Shown here piece after piece: positions 7,835-16,685 of a stretch of 64,000 nt of DNA. Position 1 is the stretch's first letter. The number at the start of each line of letters is the position of its first letter. The DNA is taken from NCBI RefSeq assembly GCF_001698225.1, contig NZ_CP016594.1:5580001-5644000 (forward strand). Reading direction: 5' to 3'. The notes under the pieces were generated by a model that was given only the letters and a program-made list of their open reading frames with translations, ran no database searches and was not told where the DNA came from. Origin of the DNA: Gordonia terrae. GTDB lineage: Bacteria; Actinomycetota; Actinomycetes; Mycobacteriales; Mycobacteriaceae. A program made the position numbers and the translations under genes.

Positions 7835-9196
7835 ATGAGCACCGTCAACACCTTTCATCTGCCCGACCTCGGTGAGGGACTGACCGAGGCCGACTTGGTC
7901 ACCTGGATGGTGGCCGTCGGTGACACCGTCGAACTCAATCAGGTGATCGCCGAGGTCGAGACTGCCAAGGCCTCCGTGGAACTGCCTTCCCCGTACGCCG
8001 GGACCGTCGTCGCACTGCACGCCGCTGAAGGCGACACCATCGACGTCGGCCGGCCCATCATCGACATCGACACCGGCGGGGGACCCGTCGACCGATCTGA
8101 CGTTCCGGCCGAGACCGCGGCCGCCGCCTCCGACGGGGAAACGGAACGTGTCCCCGTCCTGGTCGGCTACGGAGTCGCCGGTGAGGGCACGAGTCGCCGG
8201 CGTCGAACCGGGACCACCCCGCGCGTCGACGACGCACCGGCCGACGGCACCGTCACCCTGGGCATCACGCCTGCGGTCTCCGAAGGCCGCCGACGTCCAC
8301 TGGCGAAGCCGCCGGTTCGGTTCCTGGCCAAGCAGAACGGGGTGGACCTCACCGCGGTCACGCCGACCGGCCGGCACGGAGAGGTGACCCGCGCCGACGT
8401 GACCGGGTACCTGTCCGACCGCGCGGCCCCATCCGGCGACGGCGCCCATGTCGCTGCCGACGTCGTCGCAGAATCCGCCCCGGCCACACGGCATCTCGAG
8501 GAGACACGGACACCGATCAAGGGGGTACGCAAACACACCGCGGCCGCGATGGTCACTTCCGCGTTCACCGCGCCGCACGTCACCGAGTTCATGACGATCG
8601 ACATCACCGAGACCCTCGACCTACTCGAACGTCTTCGCGTTCACCGCCGGTTCGCCGAGACCCGACTGACCCCGCTCGCACTGATCTCCAAGGCTCTGCT
8701 CATCGCCCTGCGGGCGAACCCCAGCCTCAACTCGTACTGGGACGAGGACGCACAGGAGATCGTCACCAAGCACTACGTCAACCTCGGCATCGCGGCCGCC
8801 ACGCCGCGCGGACTGATGGTGCCCAACATCAAGGCCGCAGAGCGCATGTCGCTCCACGAACTCGCGAGCGCGCTGGTCGAACTGACCACCACGGCGAAGT
8901 CGGGAAAGACGCCGCCGGCCGACCTGGCGGGCGGGACGATCACGATCACCAACGTCGGGGTGTTCGGCGTCGATTCCGGCACACCCATTCTCAATCCCGG
9001 AGAGGCGGCCATCCTCTGCGTCGGAGCGATTCGTCGTCAACCGTGGGAACACCACGGCGAGATCGCCCTTCGCTCGATCACGACCCTGAGTTTGTCCTTC
9101 GATCACCGGCTCGTCGACGGCGAACAGGGGTCACGTTTCCTCGCCGACATCGGGCGCATCCTGTCGGATCCGCTCGAACTGATCGCGCTCGGATGA
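7835..9196 (+). CDS. bkdC: Dihydrolipoamide acyltransferase E2 (branched-chain type)
   Basis: A 453-residue E2 with the standard order: one lipoyl domain (about 5-80; attachment lysine K45 in VETAKASVELPS), an E1/E3-binding peripheral domain (about 150-190; AKPPVRFLAKQNGVDLTAV and GRHGEVTRADV), and a C-terminal acyltransferase domain ending with the active-site motif DHRLVDG (H424). Single-lipoyl architecture is usual for branched-chain E2 proteins, whereas the actinobacterial pyruvate/2-oxoglutarate E2 proteins usually carry more lipoyl domains or other fusions. It transfers the acyl group from E1 to CoA, giving isobutyryl-, isovaleryl- or 2-methylbutyryl-CoA, and forms the complex core. It lies in the bkdA-bkdB-bkdC-lpd operon. 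Confidence 0.94.
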   Translation: MSTVNTFHLPDLGEGLTEADLVTWMVAVGDTVELNQVIAEVETAKASVELPSPYAGTVVALHAAEGDTIDVGRPIIDIDTGGGPVDRSDVPAETAAAASDGETERVPVLVGYGVAGEGTSRRRRTGTTPRVDDAPADGTVTLGITPAVSEGRRRPLAKPPVRFLAKQNGVDLTAVTPTGRHGEVTRADVTGYLSDRAAPSGDGAHVAADVVAESAPATRHLEETRTPIKGVRKHTAAAMVTSAFTAPHVTEFMTIDITETLDLLERLRVHRRFAETRLTPLALISKALLIALRANPSLNSYWDEDAQEIVTKHYVNLGIAAATPRGLMVPNIKAAERMSLHELASALVELTTTAKSGKTPPADLAGGTITITNVGVFGVDSGTPILNPGEAAILCVGAIRRQPWEHHGEIALRSITTLSLSFDHRLVDGEQGSRFLADIGRILSDPLELIALG

Positions 9197-9227
9197 CCGG
9201 GCGCAGACCGCAGACAGGAGAACCTTC

Positions 9228-10610
9228 ATGACCCGCACACCTGACGTCGTCGTCCTGGGCGGTGGCTCGGGCGGTTATGCCTGTGCGATCCGTGCCGCGC
9301 AACTTGGACTCGCCGTGACACTGATCGAGTCCGACAAGGTCGGCGGCACGTGTCTGCACCGGGGTTGCATTCCGACCAAGGCACTCGTCCACGCGGGCGA
9401 GGTCGCCGAGACCATCCGGGACAGTTCGCGATTCGGTGTGCTCGGATCACTCGACGGCGTCGACATGGAACGGGTCCACTCGTACAAGAACGGAGTCGTC
9501 GGCAAGCTGTTCAAAGGACTTCAGGGTCTGGTCCGGCATCACGGCATCGAGGTCATCTCGGGCCTCGGCCGATACATGGGAAACCGGACCGTCGACGTCG
9601 ACGGCGAACTGATCGAAGCGCGACGCGCTGTGGTCCTGGCGACCGGTTCGCAACCCCGGACCATTCCCGGCCTGCCGATCGGCGACCGCATCATGACCAG
9701 CGACGACGCCCTCGAACTGTCGGAGTTGCCCTCACGAGCAGTGGTTCTCGGCGGCGGTGTGATCGGCGTGGAGTTCGCCGGCCTACTCGATTCGCTCGGT
9801 ACCGAGGTCACGGTCGTCGAAGCATTGCCGCGACTCGTGGCGTCCGAGGACGAGTGGTCGTCGAAGAAACTCGCTCGCGCATTCCGCAAGCGGGGGATCG
9901 ACGTCAGGACGTCCACGAAGGTCCTCGACGCACAACAGTCCGGAGGCACCGTCACCATCAGCACAGATTCCGGGGAGCAGATCGAGGCCGACCTCCTTCT
10001 CGTCGCAGTGGGCCGCGAACCCCGCACGGCCGACAGCGGTGTGGCCGAGGCGGGCATCGCACTCGACCGAGGCCACGTCGTCGTGGACAATCAGCTGCGG
10101 ACCAACCATGACGGGGTGTGGGCCGTCGGAGATGTCGTCGCGGGACTCCAACTCGCACATCGCGGTTTCCAACAGGGTTTGTACGTCGCCGAGCAGATCG
10201 CCGGTCGACAACCGTCTCCCCGTGACGAGACCGGGATTCCCCGCGTCACCTACACGAGTCCCGAGATCGCGTCGGTCGGGCTCACCGAGGCGCAGGCCCG
10301 CGCGAAGTATGGCGACGTCACCACCGCCGAGTACGACCTCGGCGGCAACGGCAAGAGCCAGATCCTCGGCGCAGCGGGTGGGATCAAGCTGATCCGCGAG
10401 GGCACTCGGCAGGGGGGCGGTCCGGTCGTGGGCATCCACATGGTCGGGGACCGGATCAGTGAACTGGTGGGTCAGGCCCAGTTGATCGTCAACTGGAATG
10501 CCCACCCAGAGGATGTGGCCGCGCTCATCCACGCACATCCGACCCAGTCCGAGGCACTCGGCGAAGCGCATCTCGCACTCGCCGGCCAGCCACTTCACGC
10601 CCATGGCTGA
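9228..10610 (+). CDS. lpd: Dihydrolipoamide dehydrogenase E3
   Basis: A 460-residue flavoprotein disulfide reductase. It has the FAD motif GGGSGGYACAIRAA, the redox-active cysteines C42 and C47 in GGTCLHRGCIPTKAL, an NAD-binding Rossmann motif LGGGVIGVEFAG, the second FAD contact VWAVGDVVAGLQLAH, and the C-terminal HAHPTQSEALGEA carrying the catalytic His/Glu pair. It re-oxidises the lipoyl group of the upstream E2 using NAD+. Its place as fourth gene of the operon suggests a dedicated E3 (Lpd-val type) rather than the housekeeping enzyme. Its stop lies 34 nt before the preferred start of the next gene. Confidence 0.94.
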   Translation: MTRTPDVVVLGGGSGGYACAIRAAQLGLAVTLIESDKVGGTCLHRGCIPTKALVHAGEVAETIRDSSRFGVLGSLDGVDMERVHSYKNGVVGKLFKGLQGLVRHHGIEVISGLGRYMGNRTVDVDGELIEARRAVVLATGSQPRTIPGLPIGDRIMTSDDALELSELPSRAVVLGGGVIGVEFAGLLDSLGTEVTVVEALPRLVASEDEWSSKKLARAFRKRGIDVRTSTKVLDAQQSGGTVTISTDSGEQIEADLLLVAVGREPRTADSGVAEAGIALDRGHVVVDNQLRTNHDGVWAVGDVVAGLQLAHRGFQQGLYVAEQIAGRQPSPRDETGIPRVTYTSPEIASVGLTEAQARAKYGDVTTAEYDLGGNGKSQILGAAGGIKLIREGTRQGGGPVVGIHMVGDRISELVGQAQLIVNWNAHPEDVAALIHAHPTQSEALGEAHLALAGQPLHAHG

Positions 10611-10644
10611 CACGCACAGCCACTCCATCGAAGAAGGAATCACC

Positions 10645-11739
10645 TTGTCCGTCACTGTCGACACCCGCCACGATGCCCACGACGCCGCCGTGTTCGGCCG
10701 CGCCGACGCCATCCCCGGACTCCCCCATGAGCAGGTGGTCTTCTGCGAGGATGCAGCCACCGGCCTCCGAGCGATCATCGGTATCCATTCCACCGCACTG
10801 GGTCCCGCGCTCGGTGGCACACGGTTCCATGCCTACCCCGACCAGGGTGCAGCACTCACCGACGTTCTCCGGCTCTCCCGCGGTATGACCTACAAGGCGG
10901 CGGTTGCCGGCGTCGATCTCGGCGGTGGCAAGGCCGTGATCATCGGTGATCCGGCGCGGGACAAGACGCCGGAGTTGCTGCGGGCGTATGGCCGCTTCAT
11001 CGACACCCTGGGTGGTCGGTACATCTCCGCGGGTGACGTCGGTACCGGCACCGACGACCTCGACATCATCGGTGAGACCACCGAGCATGTCGTCGGACGA
11101 TCGACGTCAGCGGGCGGCTCCGGGAACAGTGGGCCCATGACCGCTTTCGGCGTGTACCAGGGCATGCGGGCTGCGGCCGCCGCAGCCTGGGGGGCGCCGA
11201 GCCTGGCCGACCGTGTCGTCGGCGTCGAGGGCGTCGGAAAGGTGGGCGCCGAACTCATCTCGTTGCTGCTGGCAGACGGGGCGCGCGTCGTCGCCACCGA
11301 TGTGAACCACACCGCGTTGGCCTCGGTTGCGAACCGGTTCACGGAGATCTCCACAACAGGTGACCTGCTGGGCGAGGCGCTGGATGTTTACGCACCGTGT
11401 GCACTCGGCGGAACCCTGCATCCGTTGTCGCTGGAGCGTATGACCGCGTCTGTTGTATGCGGGGCCGCGAACAACCAGCTCCTCGAGCCGGGTGTTGACG
11501 AACAGCTGCGTGATCGCGGGATCACCTGGGTGCCTGATTTCGTCGCGAACGCGGGCGGACTGATCCAGGTCGCGGGTGAACGCGAGGGTATCGAGCCCGA
11601 CGTCGTGCGCAGTCGAGTGGCGACCATCTACGGAACGGTGACCGGGATCTTCGAACGCGCAGCCGCGGAGTCCATCGCCCCCGGCCGTGCTGCCGACCGG
11701 ATCGCGCAGACCCGTCTGGCCGAGGCTCGCTCCGTGTGA
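10645..11739 (+). CDS. Leucine/branched-chain amino acid dehydrogenase (Glu/Leu/Phe/Val family)
   Basis: A roughly 364-residue NAD-dependent amino acid dehydrogenase that would deaminate leucine, valine or isoleucine to the 2-oxoacids used by the upstream complex. The catalytic-lysine region reads GMTYKAAVAGVDLGGGKAVI, the substrate loop SAGDVGTGTDDLDII, and the Rossmann motif VVGVEGVGKVG. The TTG at 10645 is chosen because AAGAAGGAA (10631-10639) stands at good spacing and the resulting length equals known leucine dehydrogenases; an ATG at 10603 overlapping the lpd stop is the alternative but has no visible ribosome site. Phenylalanine or valine specificity cannot be excluded; the operon context favours branched-chain substrates. 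Confidence 0.88.
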   Translation: MSVTVDTRHDAHDAAVFGRADAIPGLPHEQVVFCEDAATGLRAIIGIHSTALGPALGGTRFHAYPDQGAALTDVLRLSRGMTYKAAVAGVDLGGGKAVIIGDPARDKTPELLRAYGRFIDTLGGRYISAGDVGTGTDDLDIIGETTEHVVGRSTSAGGSGNSGPMTAFGVYQGMRAAAAAAWGAPSLADRVVGVEGVGKVGAELISLLLADGARVVATDVNHTALASVANRFTEISTTGDLLGEALDVYAPCALGGTLHPLSLERMTASVVCGAANNQLLEPGVDEQLRDRGITWVPDFVANAGGLIQVAGEREGIEPDVVRSRVATIYGTVTGIFERAAAESIAPGRAADRIAQTRLAEARSV

Positions 11740-11812
11740 CCGGACCGCGTCACCGACCCCGGCGCACCCGAATTTCGTCCCCCGTGTGACCGCAGCGGGT
11801 ACCGTCCGCGGG

Positions 11813-12499
11813 GTGACGGATTCCAAGGTGATCGTGGCCATCCGGGGCGACGGGACCAGCCGCACCGCTGCCGACGATCTCGTCGAGCGCTGTGCGGCAG
11901 CGGGGGCAACGCGCGTGCAGGTCAACCTCAGCGACGACGCGGTCTCCGGGGCCATGCGCATCGACGAGCTCGACCCGCCCATCGTCGCGGTGCTGTCCTT
12001 CTGGGCGCGCGGCCCCGGACCCGTCCTGGCCGCCGTCGATGCCGCGATCGACGGTCCGATCGCCGCCTGGGAGGTCACCGCGCGGGCACCGCTGGATCCG
12101 GACCTTCCCGCCGACGGGACGCGGATCGACGCGCTGTCCAACGTCGCATTCCTGCGTCGCCCCGACGAACTCGACCACGCCGAGTGGTTGCGCCGCTGGT
12201 TGGACGACCACACCCAGGTCGCCATCAACACCCAGGCCACGTTCGGTTACGTCCAGAACATCGTCGAACGACCGTTGACCGAGGACACCCCGCCGGTCGC
12301 GGCCATCGTCGAGGAACTGTTCCCGATGGCGGCGGTCAGCGACATCCACGCGTTCTACGGAAGCGGCGGTGATCAGCAGGAACTCGAGCGTCGGATGACC
12401 CTGATGCTCGAGAGCGTGTCCCGCTTCGGCGCGGACCGTCACCTCGACGTGATGCCGACCTCGCGCTACGACTTCGACCTCAGCCGCTCGCGAACCTGA
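11813..12499 (+). CDS. EthD-domain-like protein
   Basis: A 228-residue soluble protein starting at GTG 11813 (VTDSKVIVAIRGDG). It looks like two related halves, the second containing MAAVSDIHAFYGSGGDQQEL and ending HLDVMPTSRYDFDL, features seen in EthD/ferredoxin-like dimeric alpha-beta barrel proteins. The function is not established; related proteins accompany monooxygenases or polyketide enzymes. It lies 73 bp after the leucine dehydrogenase gene on the same strand and may be in its transcript, and it ends 9 bp before the convergent cupin-XRE regulator gene. Confidence 0.55.
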   Translation: MTDSKVIVAIRGDGTSRTAADDLVERCAAAGATRVQVNLSDDAVSGAMRIDELDPPIVAVLSFWARGPGPVLAAVDAAIDGPIAAWEVTARAPLDPDLPADGTRIDALSNVAFLRRPDELDHAEWLRRWLDDHTQVAINTQATFGYVQNIVERPLTEDTPPVAAIVEELFPMAAVSDIHAFYGSGGDQQELERRMTLMLESVSRFGADRHLDVMPTSRYDFDLSRSRT

Positions 12500-12508
12500 A
12501 TCGGGCTG

Positions 12509-13156
12509 TCACACGGCCGAATCCGGGAACGCGATCACCGACAGGAAGCGCACCGGCAGCTCGATGAGTTCGACGGGTCCATGCGCGCCCTCGCCGTCGA
12601 GCTGTAGCGAGTCGCCTGGATGCATCCGGTACACCGAGCGACTGTGGGCGTAGTCCATCACGCCCTCGAGGACGTACAGGAACTCTGTTCCCGCGTGCTG
12701 GAACAACGGCTGGGTCACCGACTTCTCCGTCAGTGTGACGAGCAGACATTCCAGGCGTTTGTGCTCACCGCGCAGCGATCCGAGCAGCTCGTACTCGTGA
12801 CCCTCCCGGGACCCCTCGCGCACGATCTCCGAGCCCTCGCCCGCTTTGACGAACACCGCCGACCGCTCCATCTCGGCGCCGCGGAACAGCGAGGTGACCG
12901 ACACGTCGAAGCCGTTGGCCAGGCGGGCGAGCGTGCTGAGACTGCACGAGGTCTGGGCGTTCTCGATCTTCGACAGCATCGCCTTGGAGATGCCGACGCG
13001 AGTGGCCATGTCTCCCACCGACAGTCCCTGCTGACGTCGCAGGCGCCGCACGTTGTGCGCGATCGCCGTCTCGAGCTCCAGCTCCTCGACCGACTGGTCG
13101 ACGGGGCGTTCCCGTGCGATTCCAGACTGATTCCGGATCAAAGGGTCGTCGGTCAC
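12509..13156 (-). CDS. XRE-family regulator with C-terminal cupin (PuuR/SinR-like)
   Basis: A 215-residue protein (GTG 13156). The N-terminal HTH (about 30-85) reads VRRLRRQQGLSVGDMATRVG then ISKAMLSKIENAQTSCSLST; the C-terminal cupin (about 140-205) has HAGTEFLYVLEGVMDY and MHPGDSLQLDG. This two-domain form is typical of regulators of amine, polyamine and amino acid catabolism that bind a small ligand in the cupin. It is the last gene of the minus-strand glxBCD operon, 49 bp after the flavoprotein gene, and a GAAAC/GTTTC palindrome sits before it. A similar element precedes the N-demethylase operon at 26.3 kb, so it is the leading candidate regulator for both. Confidence 0.9.
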   Translation of the reverse strand: MTDDPLIRNQSGIARERPVDQSVEELELETAIAHNVRRLRRQQGLSVGDMATRVGISKAMLSKIENAQTSCSLSTLARLANGFDVSVTSLFRGAEMERSAVFVKAGEGSEIVREGSREGHEYELLGSLRGEHKRLECLLVTLTEKSVTQPLFQHAGTEFLYVLEGVMDYAHSRSVYRMHPGDSLQLDGEGAHGPVELIELPVRFLSVIAFPDSAV

Positions 13157-13172
13157 GCTGCCAGCATAGAGA

Positions 13173-13185
13173 GAAACAACGTTTC
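13173..13185. promoter_or_regulatory. Candidate cupin-XRE operator GAAAC-AAC-GTTTC
   Basis: A 13-bp palindrome with perfect 5-bp arms lies 17 bp upstream of the regulator's GTG and downstream of the flavoprotein stop. GAAAC/GTTTC half-sites recur at 26271-26289 before the N-demethylase operon. Autoregulation is plausible. Confidence 0.45.
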
Positions 13186-13205
13186 CTGACAGTTGACACA
13201 TGCGG

Positions 13206-14396
13206 TCAGCGCATCTCCCCCGCCCCCACGTAGGGGAAGCGCGTCTTCAGCAGGTCGCCGTCGTCGAACCGTGAGAAGCGGAAGTCCGTCTCCGGCACCC
13301 TAGGGTCGGAGCTGCGACCGTCGACGACGAGGTCGGCGATCAACCGTCCCACCGCGGGCGAGATCTTGAACCCGTGCCCGCTGAAGCCGGCGGCCAGCAC
13401 GAGGCCGTCGAGCGGCCCGCGCGAGATGATCGGGTTCCAATCGGGCGTCACGTCGTAACAGCCGGCATAGCTCGTGGTGATCGCCGGATCGCTGAAGCCG
13501 GGGAATCGCGTGCCGACCTTCTCGACGGTCAGGTCGATGAAGTCCGAATCAGCGCGATTGCGGTAGCCGTCCGGATCCGCGATGTCGAGAGCCGCCAGAT
13601 CGCTGTTGCCGAACAGGATCTCGCCACGGACGTCCGGGCGGACATACTGCAACGACACCAGATCGGAGAACACCGGGACGTCTCCGAGATCATCCCCCGG
13701 ATGAATCATCACGATCTGCTCGCGGTGCACCTCGATCGGGACGTCGATGCCGAAGGGGGCGAGGAACGGCTTCGTCCACACGCCGGTGGCGACCACCACG
13801 GTGTCCGCGGAGATCGTCGAACCGTCCGCGAGGCGAACGCCCGTCACCCGGTCGGAGTCGACGACCAGGCCGGTGACGTTGGTGCCCTGACGAATTCGGA
13901 TTCCTGTTGCCCGCGCCGACGCCGCGAAGGCCTGCGCGGTCTGATAAGCGTCGCCGTACCCGCCACGCTCCTCCCAGCCGAAGGCCGCGAACGGGTCGAG
14001 GTCGGCGGTCGGCCACATCGCGGCCACATCGGCGGCGTCGATCTCCTCGGTCTGTACACCCACCGCACGCTGCGCGGCGAGGCTCGCGCGCATGCTCTCG
14101 ACGTTGGGCTCCCCAACGCCGACGACGTAACCGGTCTGACGGAATCCGATGTCGGCACTGAAGATCTCCTCGGCCTTCTCGAACACCTCGAGACCGTAGG
14201 CGGCCATGGCAGCCAACGAGCCGACACCGTAGTGGCAGCGGACGATACCCGACGACTTGCCGGTCATCCCGCCACCGACGGTGTCCCGCTCACAGACGAT
14301 CACATCGGTGATGCCGCGTTGTCCCAACGCCCAGGCGGCCGCCACGCCCTCGAGGCCGCCACCGACGATGACGACCGAGGCGGTCTCAGTGCTCAC
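13206..14396 (-). CDS. FAD-dependent amine oxidoreductase (sarcosine oxidase beta / DAO family)
   Basis: A 396-residue DAO-fold flavoprotein (GTG 14396, overlapping the glxD stop as GTGA). The FAD motif is VVIVGGGLEGVAAAWALG, followed by SSGIVRCHYGVGS, which resembles the covalent-flavin region of SoxB-type proteins, and the C-terminal GLVLAAGFSGHGFKISPAVG typical of the family. It would oxidise a secondary N-methyl amino acid such as sarcosine or N-methylglutamate to formaldehyde plus the primary amino acid. Behind N-methylglutamate-synthase-like genes, N-methylglutamate is the most attractive substrate. The other subunits of heterotetrameric N-methylglutamate dehydrogenase or sarcosine oxidase are absent, so it probably works alone or with an unlinked acceptor. 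Confidence 0.8.
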   Translation of the reverse strand: MSTETASVVIVGGGLEGVAAAWALGQRGITDVIVCERDTVGGGMTGKSSGIVRCHYGVGSLAAMAAYGLEVFEKAEEIFSADIGFRQTGYVVGVGEPNVESMRASLAAQRAVGVQTEEIDAADVAAMWPTADLDPFAAFGWEERGGYGDAYQTAQAFAASARATGIRIRQGTNVTGLVVDSDRVTGVRLADGSTISADTVVVATGVWTKPFLAPFGIDVPIEVHREQIVMIHPGDDLGDVPVFSDLVSLQYVRPDVRGEILFGNSDLAALDIADPDGYRNRADSDFIDLTVEKVGTRFPGFSDPAITTSYAGCYDVTPDWNPIISRGPLDGLVLAAGFSGHGFKISPAVGRLIADLVVDGRSSDPRVPETDFRFSRFDDGDLLKTRFPYVGAGEMR

Positions 14397-15724
14397 AGGC
14401 CGGCCCCCGGAATCCAGTTCGTCCCGGCGAGCGGAACGCGGGCCATCGCCGACGCCTCGATCGAGATGGCGACGAGGTCTTCCGGTTCCAGGTGCTGCAG
14501 GTGCGCCTTGCCGCACGCACGGGCGATCGTCTGGGCCTCCATCGTCATCACGCGCAAGAAGTTCGCCAGTCGCTTTCCGCCGAGGACTGGGTCGAAACGC
14601 GCCGACAGTTCCGGGTCCTGCGTGCTGATGCCCGCGGGATCACGCCCGTCCTGGAAATCGTCGTAGAAGCCGGCGGCCGATCCCAGCGCCTCGTACTCCG
14701 CGGAGTATCGGGGATCGTTGTCGCCCAACGCGATCAGCGCTGCGGTGCCGATGGCGACGGCGTCGGCACCGAGGGCCATCGCCTTCGCGACGTCGGCGCC
14801 GTTGCGGATGCCGCCCGACACGACGAGTTGGACCTCGCGATGAACACCCAACTCCTGCAATGCCTGCACAGCCTGCGGGATTGCGGCGAGGGTCGGTATC
14901 CCGACATGTTCGATGAAGACGTCCTGGGTCGCCGCCGTCCCACCCTGCATGCCGTCGACCACGACGACGTCGGCGCCGGAATGTACGGCGAGCTTCACGT
15001 CGTAGTAGGTGCGGGTGGCACCGACCTTCACATAGATGGGCTTCTCCCAGTCGGTGATCTCGCGCAGTTCGTTGATCTTGATCGCGAGGTCGTCGGGACC
15101 GGTCCAGTCGGGGTGACGGCAGGCGCTGCGCTGGTCGATACCCTGTGGTAGGGTGCGCATCCCGGCGACGCGCTCGGAGATCTTCTGTCCCAGCAGCATT
15201 CCGCCGCCACCGGGCTTGGCGCCCTGGCCGAGCACGATCTCGATCGCATCGGCTTTGCGCAGGTCGTCGGGGTTCATCCCGTACCTCGACGGAAGGTATT
15301 GGTAAACCAGGTTCTTGGACTGCCCGCGCTCCTCCGGCGTCATCCCGCCGTCACCGGTGGTAGTTGAGGTACCGACCTCCGAGGCCCCGCGCCCCAGCGC
15401 TTCTTTCGCCCCGGCCGACAGCGCACCGAAGCTCATCCCGGCGATCGTCACCGGAGTGGATAGATGCAACGGGTACTTGGCATTTCGGCTGCCGAGGACG
15501 ACGTCGGTGTCGCAGCGTTCACGATAGCCCTCTAGCGGGTAACGGGACATCGAGGCGCCGAGGAACAGCAGGTCGTCGAAATGCGGCAGCTTGCGCTTGG
15601 CGCCCCAGCCGCGGATGTCGTAGATGCCGGTCTCGGCGGCACGCTGGATCGCGGCGATGGTGGTGCGATCGAACGTGGCCGACTCGCGCAGGCCGCGCTG
15701 TTCGGTGCTCAGGTTGTTGGTCAT
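14393..15724 (-). CDS. glxD: FMN-binding glutamate-synthase-like protein GlxD / N-methylglutamate synthase large subunit
   Basis: A 443-residue protein beginning MTNNLSTEQRGLRES (ATG 15724). It corresponds to the FMN/synthase barrel of glutamate synthase without the amidotransferase or GXGXG domains: MSFGALSAGAKEALGRGAS, GEGG-like TTGDGGMTPEERG, GQGAKPGGGGMLLGQKI, and the FMN phosphate region VSGGIRNGADVAKAMALGAD followed by AIGTAALIALG. Together with GlxB and GlxC upstream it reconstitutes a split glutamate synthase. In methylotrophs this three-protein set is N-methylglutamate synthase, which moves the methylamine nitrogen of gamma-glutamylmethylamide; in rhizobia it is called GlxBCD. Specificity is inferred from the neighbouring GlnT/GmaS and demethylase genes. 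Confidence 0.87.
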   Translation of the reverse strand: MTNNLSTEQRGLRESATFDRTTIAAIQRAAETGIYDIRGWGAKRKLPHFDDLLFLGASMSRYPLEGYRERCDTDVVLGSRNAKYPLHLSTPVTIAGMSFGALSAGAKEALGRGASEVGTSTTTGDGGMTPEERGQSKNLVYQYLPSRYGMNPDDLRKADAIEIVLGQGAKPGGGGMLLGQKISERVAGMRTLPQGIDQRSACRHPDWTGPDDLAIKINELREITDWEKPIYVKVGATRTYYDVKLAVHSGADVVVVDGMQGGTAATQDVFIEHVGIPTLAAIPQAVQALQELGVHREVQLVVSGGIRNGADVAKAMALGADAVAIGTAALIALGDNDPRYSAEYEALGSAAGFYDDFQDGRDPAGISTQDPELSARFDPVLGGKRLANFLRVMTMEAQTIARACGKAHLQHLEPEDLVAISIEASAMARVPLAGTNWIPGAGL

Positions 15725-15785
15725 GGTGGTTCTCTTTCGTCGTGTGGTCGTGCGACGTCGCGGCCCTTCGTGGCTCGTCGCTAGC

Positions 15786-15883
15786 GCTCCTCGCACCTCA
15801 GGGAGCAGAAGGCCGGGGTCGCTAGCGCTCCTCGCACCTCAGGGAGCAGTTGGGGCGCTTCGCTCCTCGCACCTCAGGGAGCA
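15786..15883. repeat. Three direct copies of a 22-nt intergenic repeat
   Basis: A 22-nt unit, GCTCC then TCGCACCTCAGGGAGCA, occurs at 15786-15807, 15827-15848 and 15862-15883. Each copy has GCTCC/GGAGC ends that can form a hairpin. It fills the gap between glxC and glxD and is one of several dispersed copies in the window (about 33.1, 50.4 and 62.2 kb, the last diverged). Confidence 0.85.
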
Positions 15884-15926
15884 AATGGTCAAGTCGCAAG
15901 CGCTCCTTGCGGCCTACCACTCCGGC

Positions 15927-16685
15927 TCAGTAGGCGGAGGTGTTGTCGATCTTGAAGTGGTAGAGCTCGCGGGCGGAGCCGTAGCGGGTGTAGTCGCGGG
16001 GGTCGTCGTCGCCGAAGCCGGCGGCCTTGAGCAAGCCGGTCAGCTCGTCGAGGTGTTCGGCGCGCATTGGTTTGGCGATGCAGTCGGCGCCGAGCGAGGC
16101 GACCTCGCCGCGCACGTAGATGCGGGTCTCGTAGATCGAGTCGCCGAGTCCGTCGCCCGCGTCCCCGCGAACGACCAGGCGGCCTGCCTGTGCCATGAAA
16201 GCGCTGTTGTGCCCGACGTTTCCGCCCACGACGATGTCGACGCCCTTCATCGAGATCCCGCAGCGCGCCGCGGCGTCACCCTCGACGACGAGGAGCCCAC
16301 CGTGTGCAGTGGCACCGGCCGACTGCGAGGCGTTGCCCTTCACGATGACGCTGCCGCTCATCATGTTCTCGGCGACACCGGTACCGGCGTTGCCGTTGAT
16401 CGTGACCTCGGCCTGCTGGTTCATGCCGGCCGCGTAATAGCCGACGTGGCCGTTGATCGTGATCTTCAGGGGGAGGTTGACCCCGGCGGCGACGCTGTGT
16501 GCGCCGGCCGGGTTGTCGATGACGATCTCACCCGAGATGTCGCCGTGGAGCGTCGAGTTGACCTCGCGCAGTGCGGTGCTCGCGAGGTCGAAGGTGTGGT
16601 TGGTACTCATCGTCTCAGCTTTCGCCGTGTCGGTGGAGGCGGGTACGGAGGTTGTCGAGGCCATGTCGGCGGTCATCGTGTCCAT
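15927..16685 (-). CDS. glxC: GXGXG-motif glutamate-synthase-like subunit GlxC
   Basis: A 252-residue protein made mainly of the right-handed beta-helix of the glutamate synthase alpha-subunit C-terminus. Repeating Gly-rich turns are clear: INGHVGYYAAGMNQQAEV, INGNAGTGVAENMMSGSV, VKGNASQSAGATAHGGLL and VGGNVGHNSAFMAQAGRL. This domain is structural and helps couple the glutaminase and synthase sites. The start at 16685 overlaps the glxB stop; an internal ATG at 16610 (MSTNHTFDL) removes a low-complexity Thr/Ala-rich leader and may be the true start. Downstream, before glxD, lie the 22-nt repeats. Confidence 0.87.
   Translation of the reverse strand: MDTMTADMASTTSVPASTDTAKAETMSTNHTFDLASTALREVNSTLHGDISGEIVIDNPAGAHSVAAGVNLPLKITINGHVGYYAAGMNQQAEVTINGNAGTGVAENMMSGSVIVKGNASQSAGATAHGGLLVVEGDAAARCGISMKGVDIVVGGNVGHNSAFMAQAGRLVVRGDAGDGLGDSIYETRIYVRGEVASLGADCIAKPMRAEHLDELTGLLKAAGFGDDDPRDYTRYGSARELYHFKIDNTSAY

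Noticed and set aside
15786..15883. CRISPR-like array
   Set aside because: There are only three 22-nt repeats with unequal short spacers (19 and 13 nt), and copies elsewhere are single and inverted; no cas genes are near.
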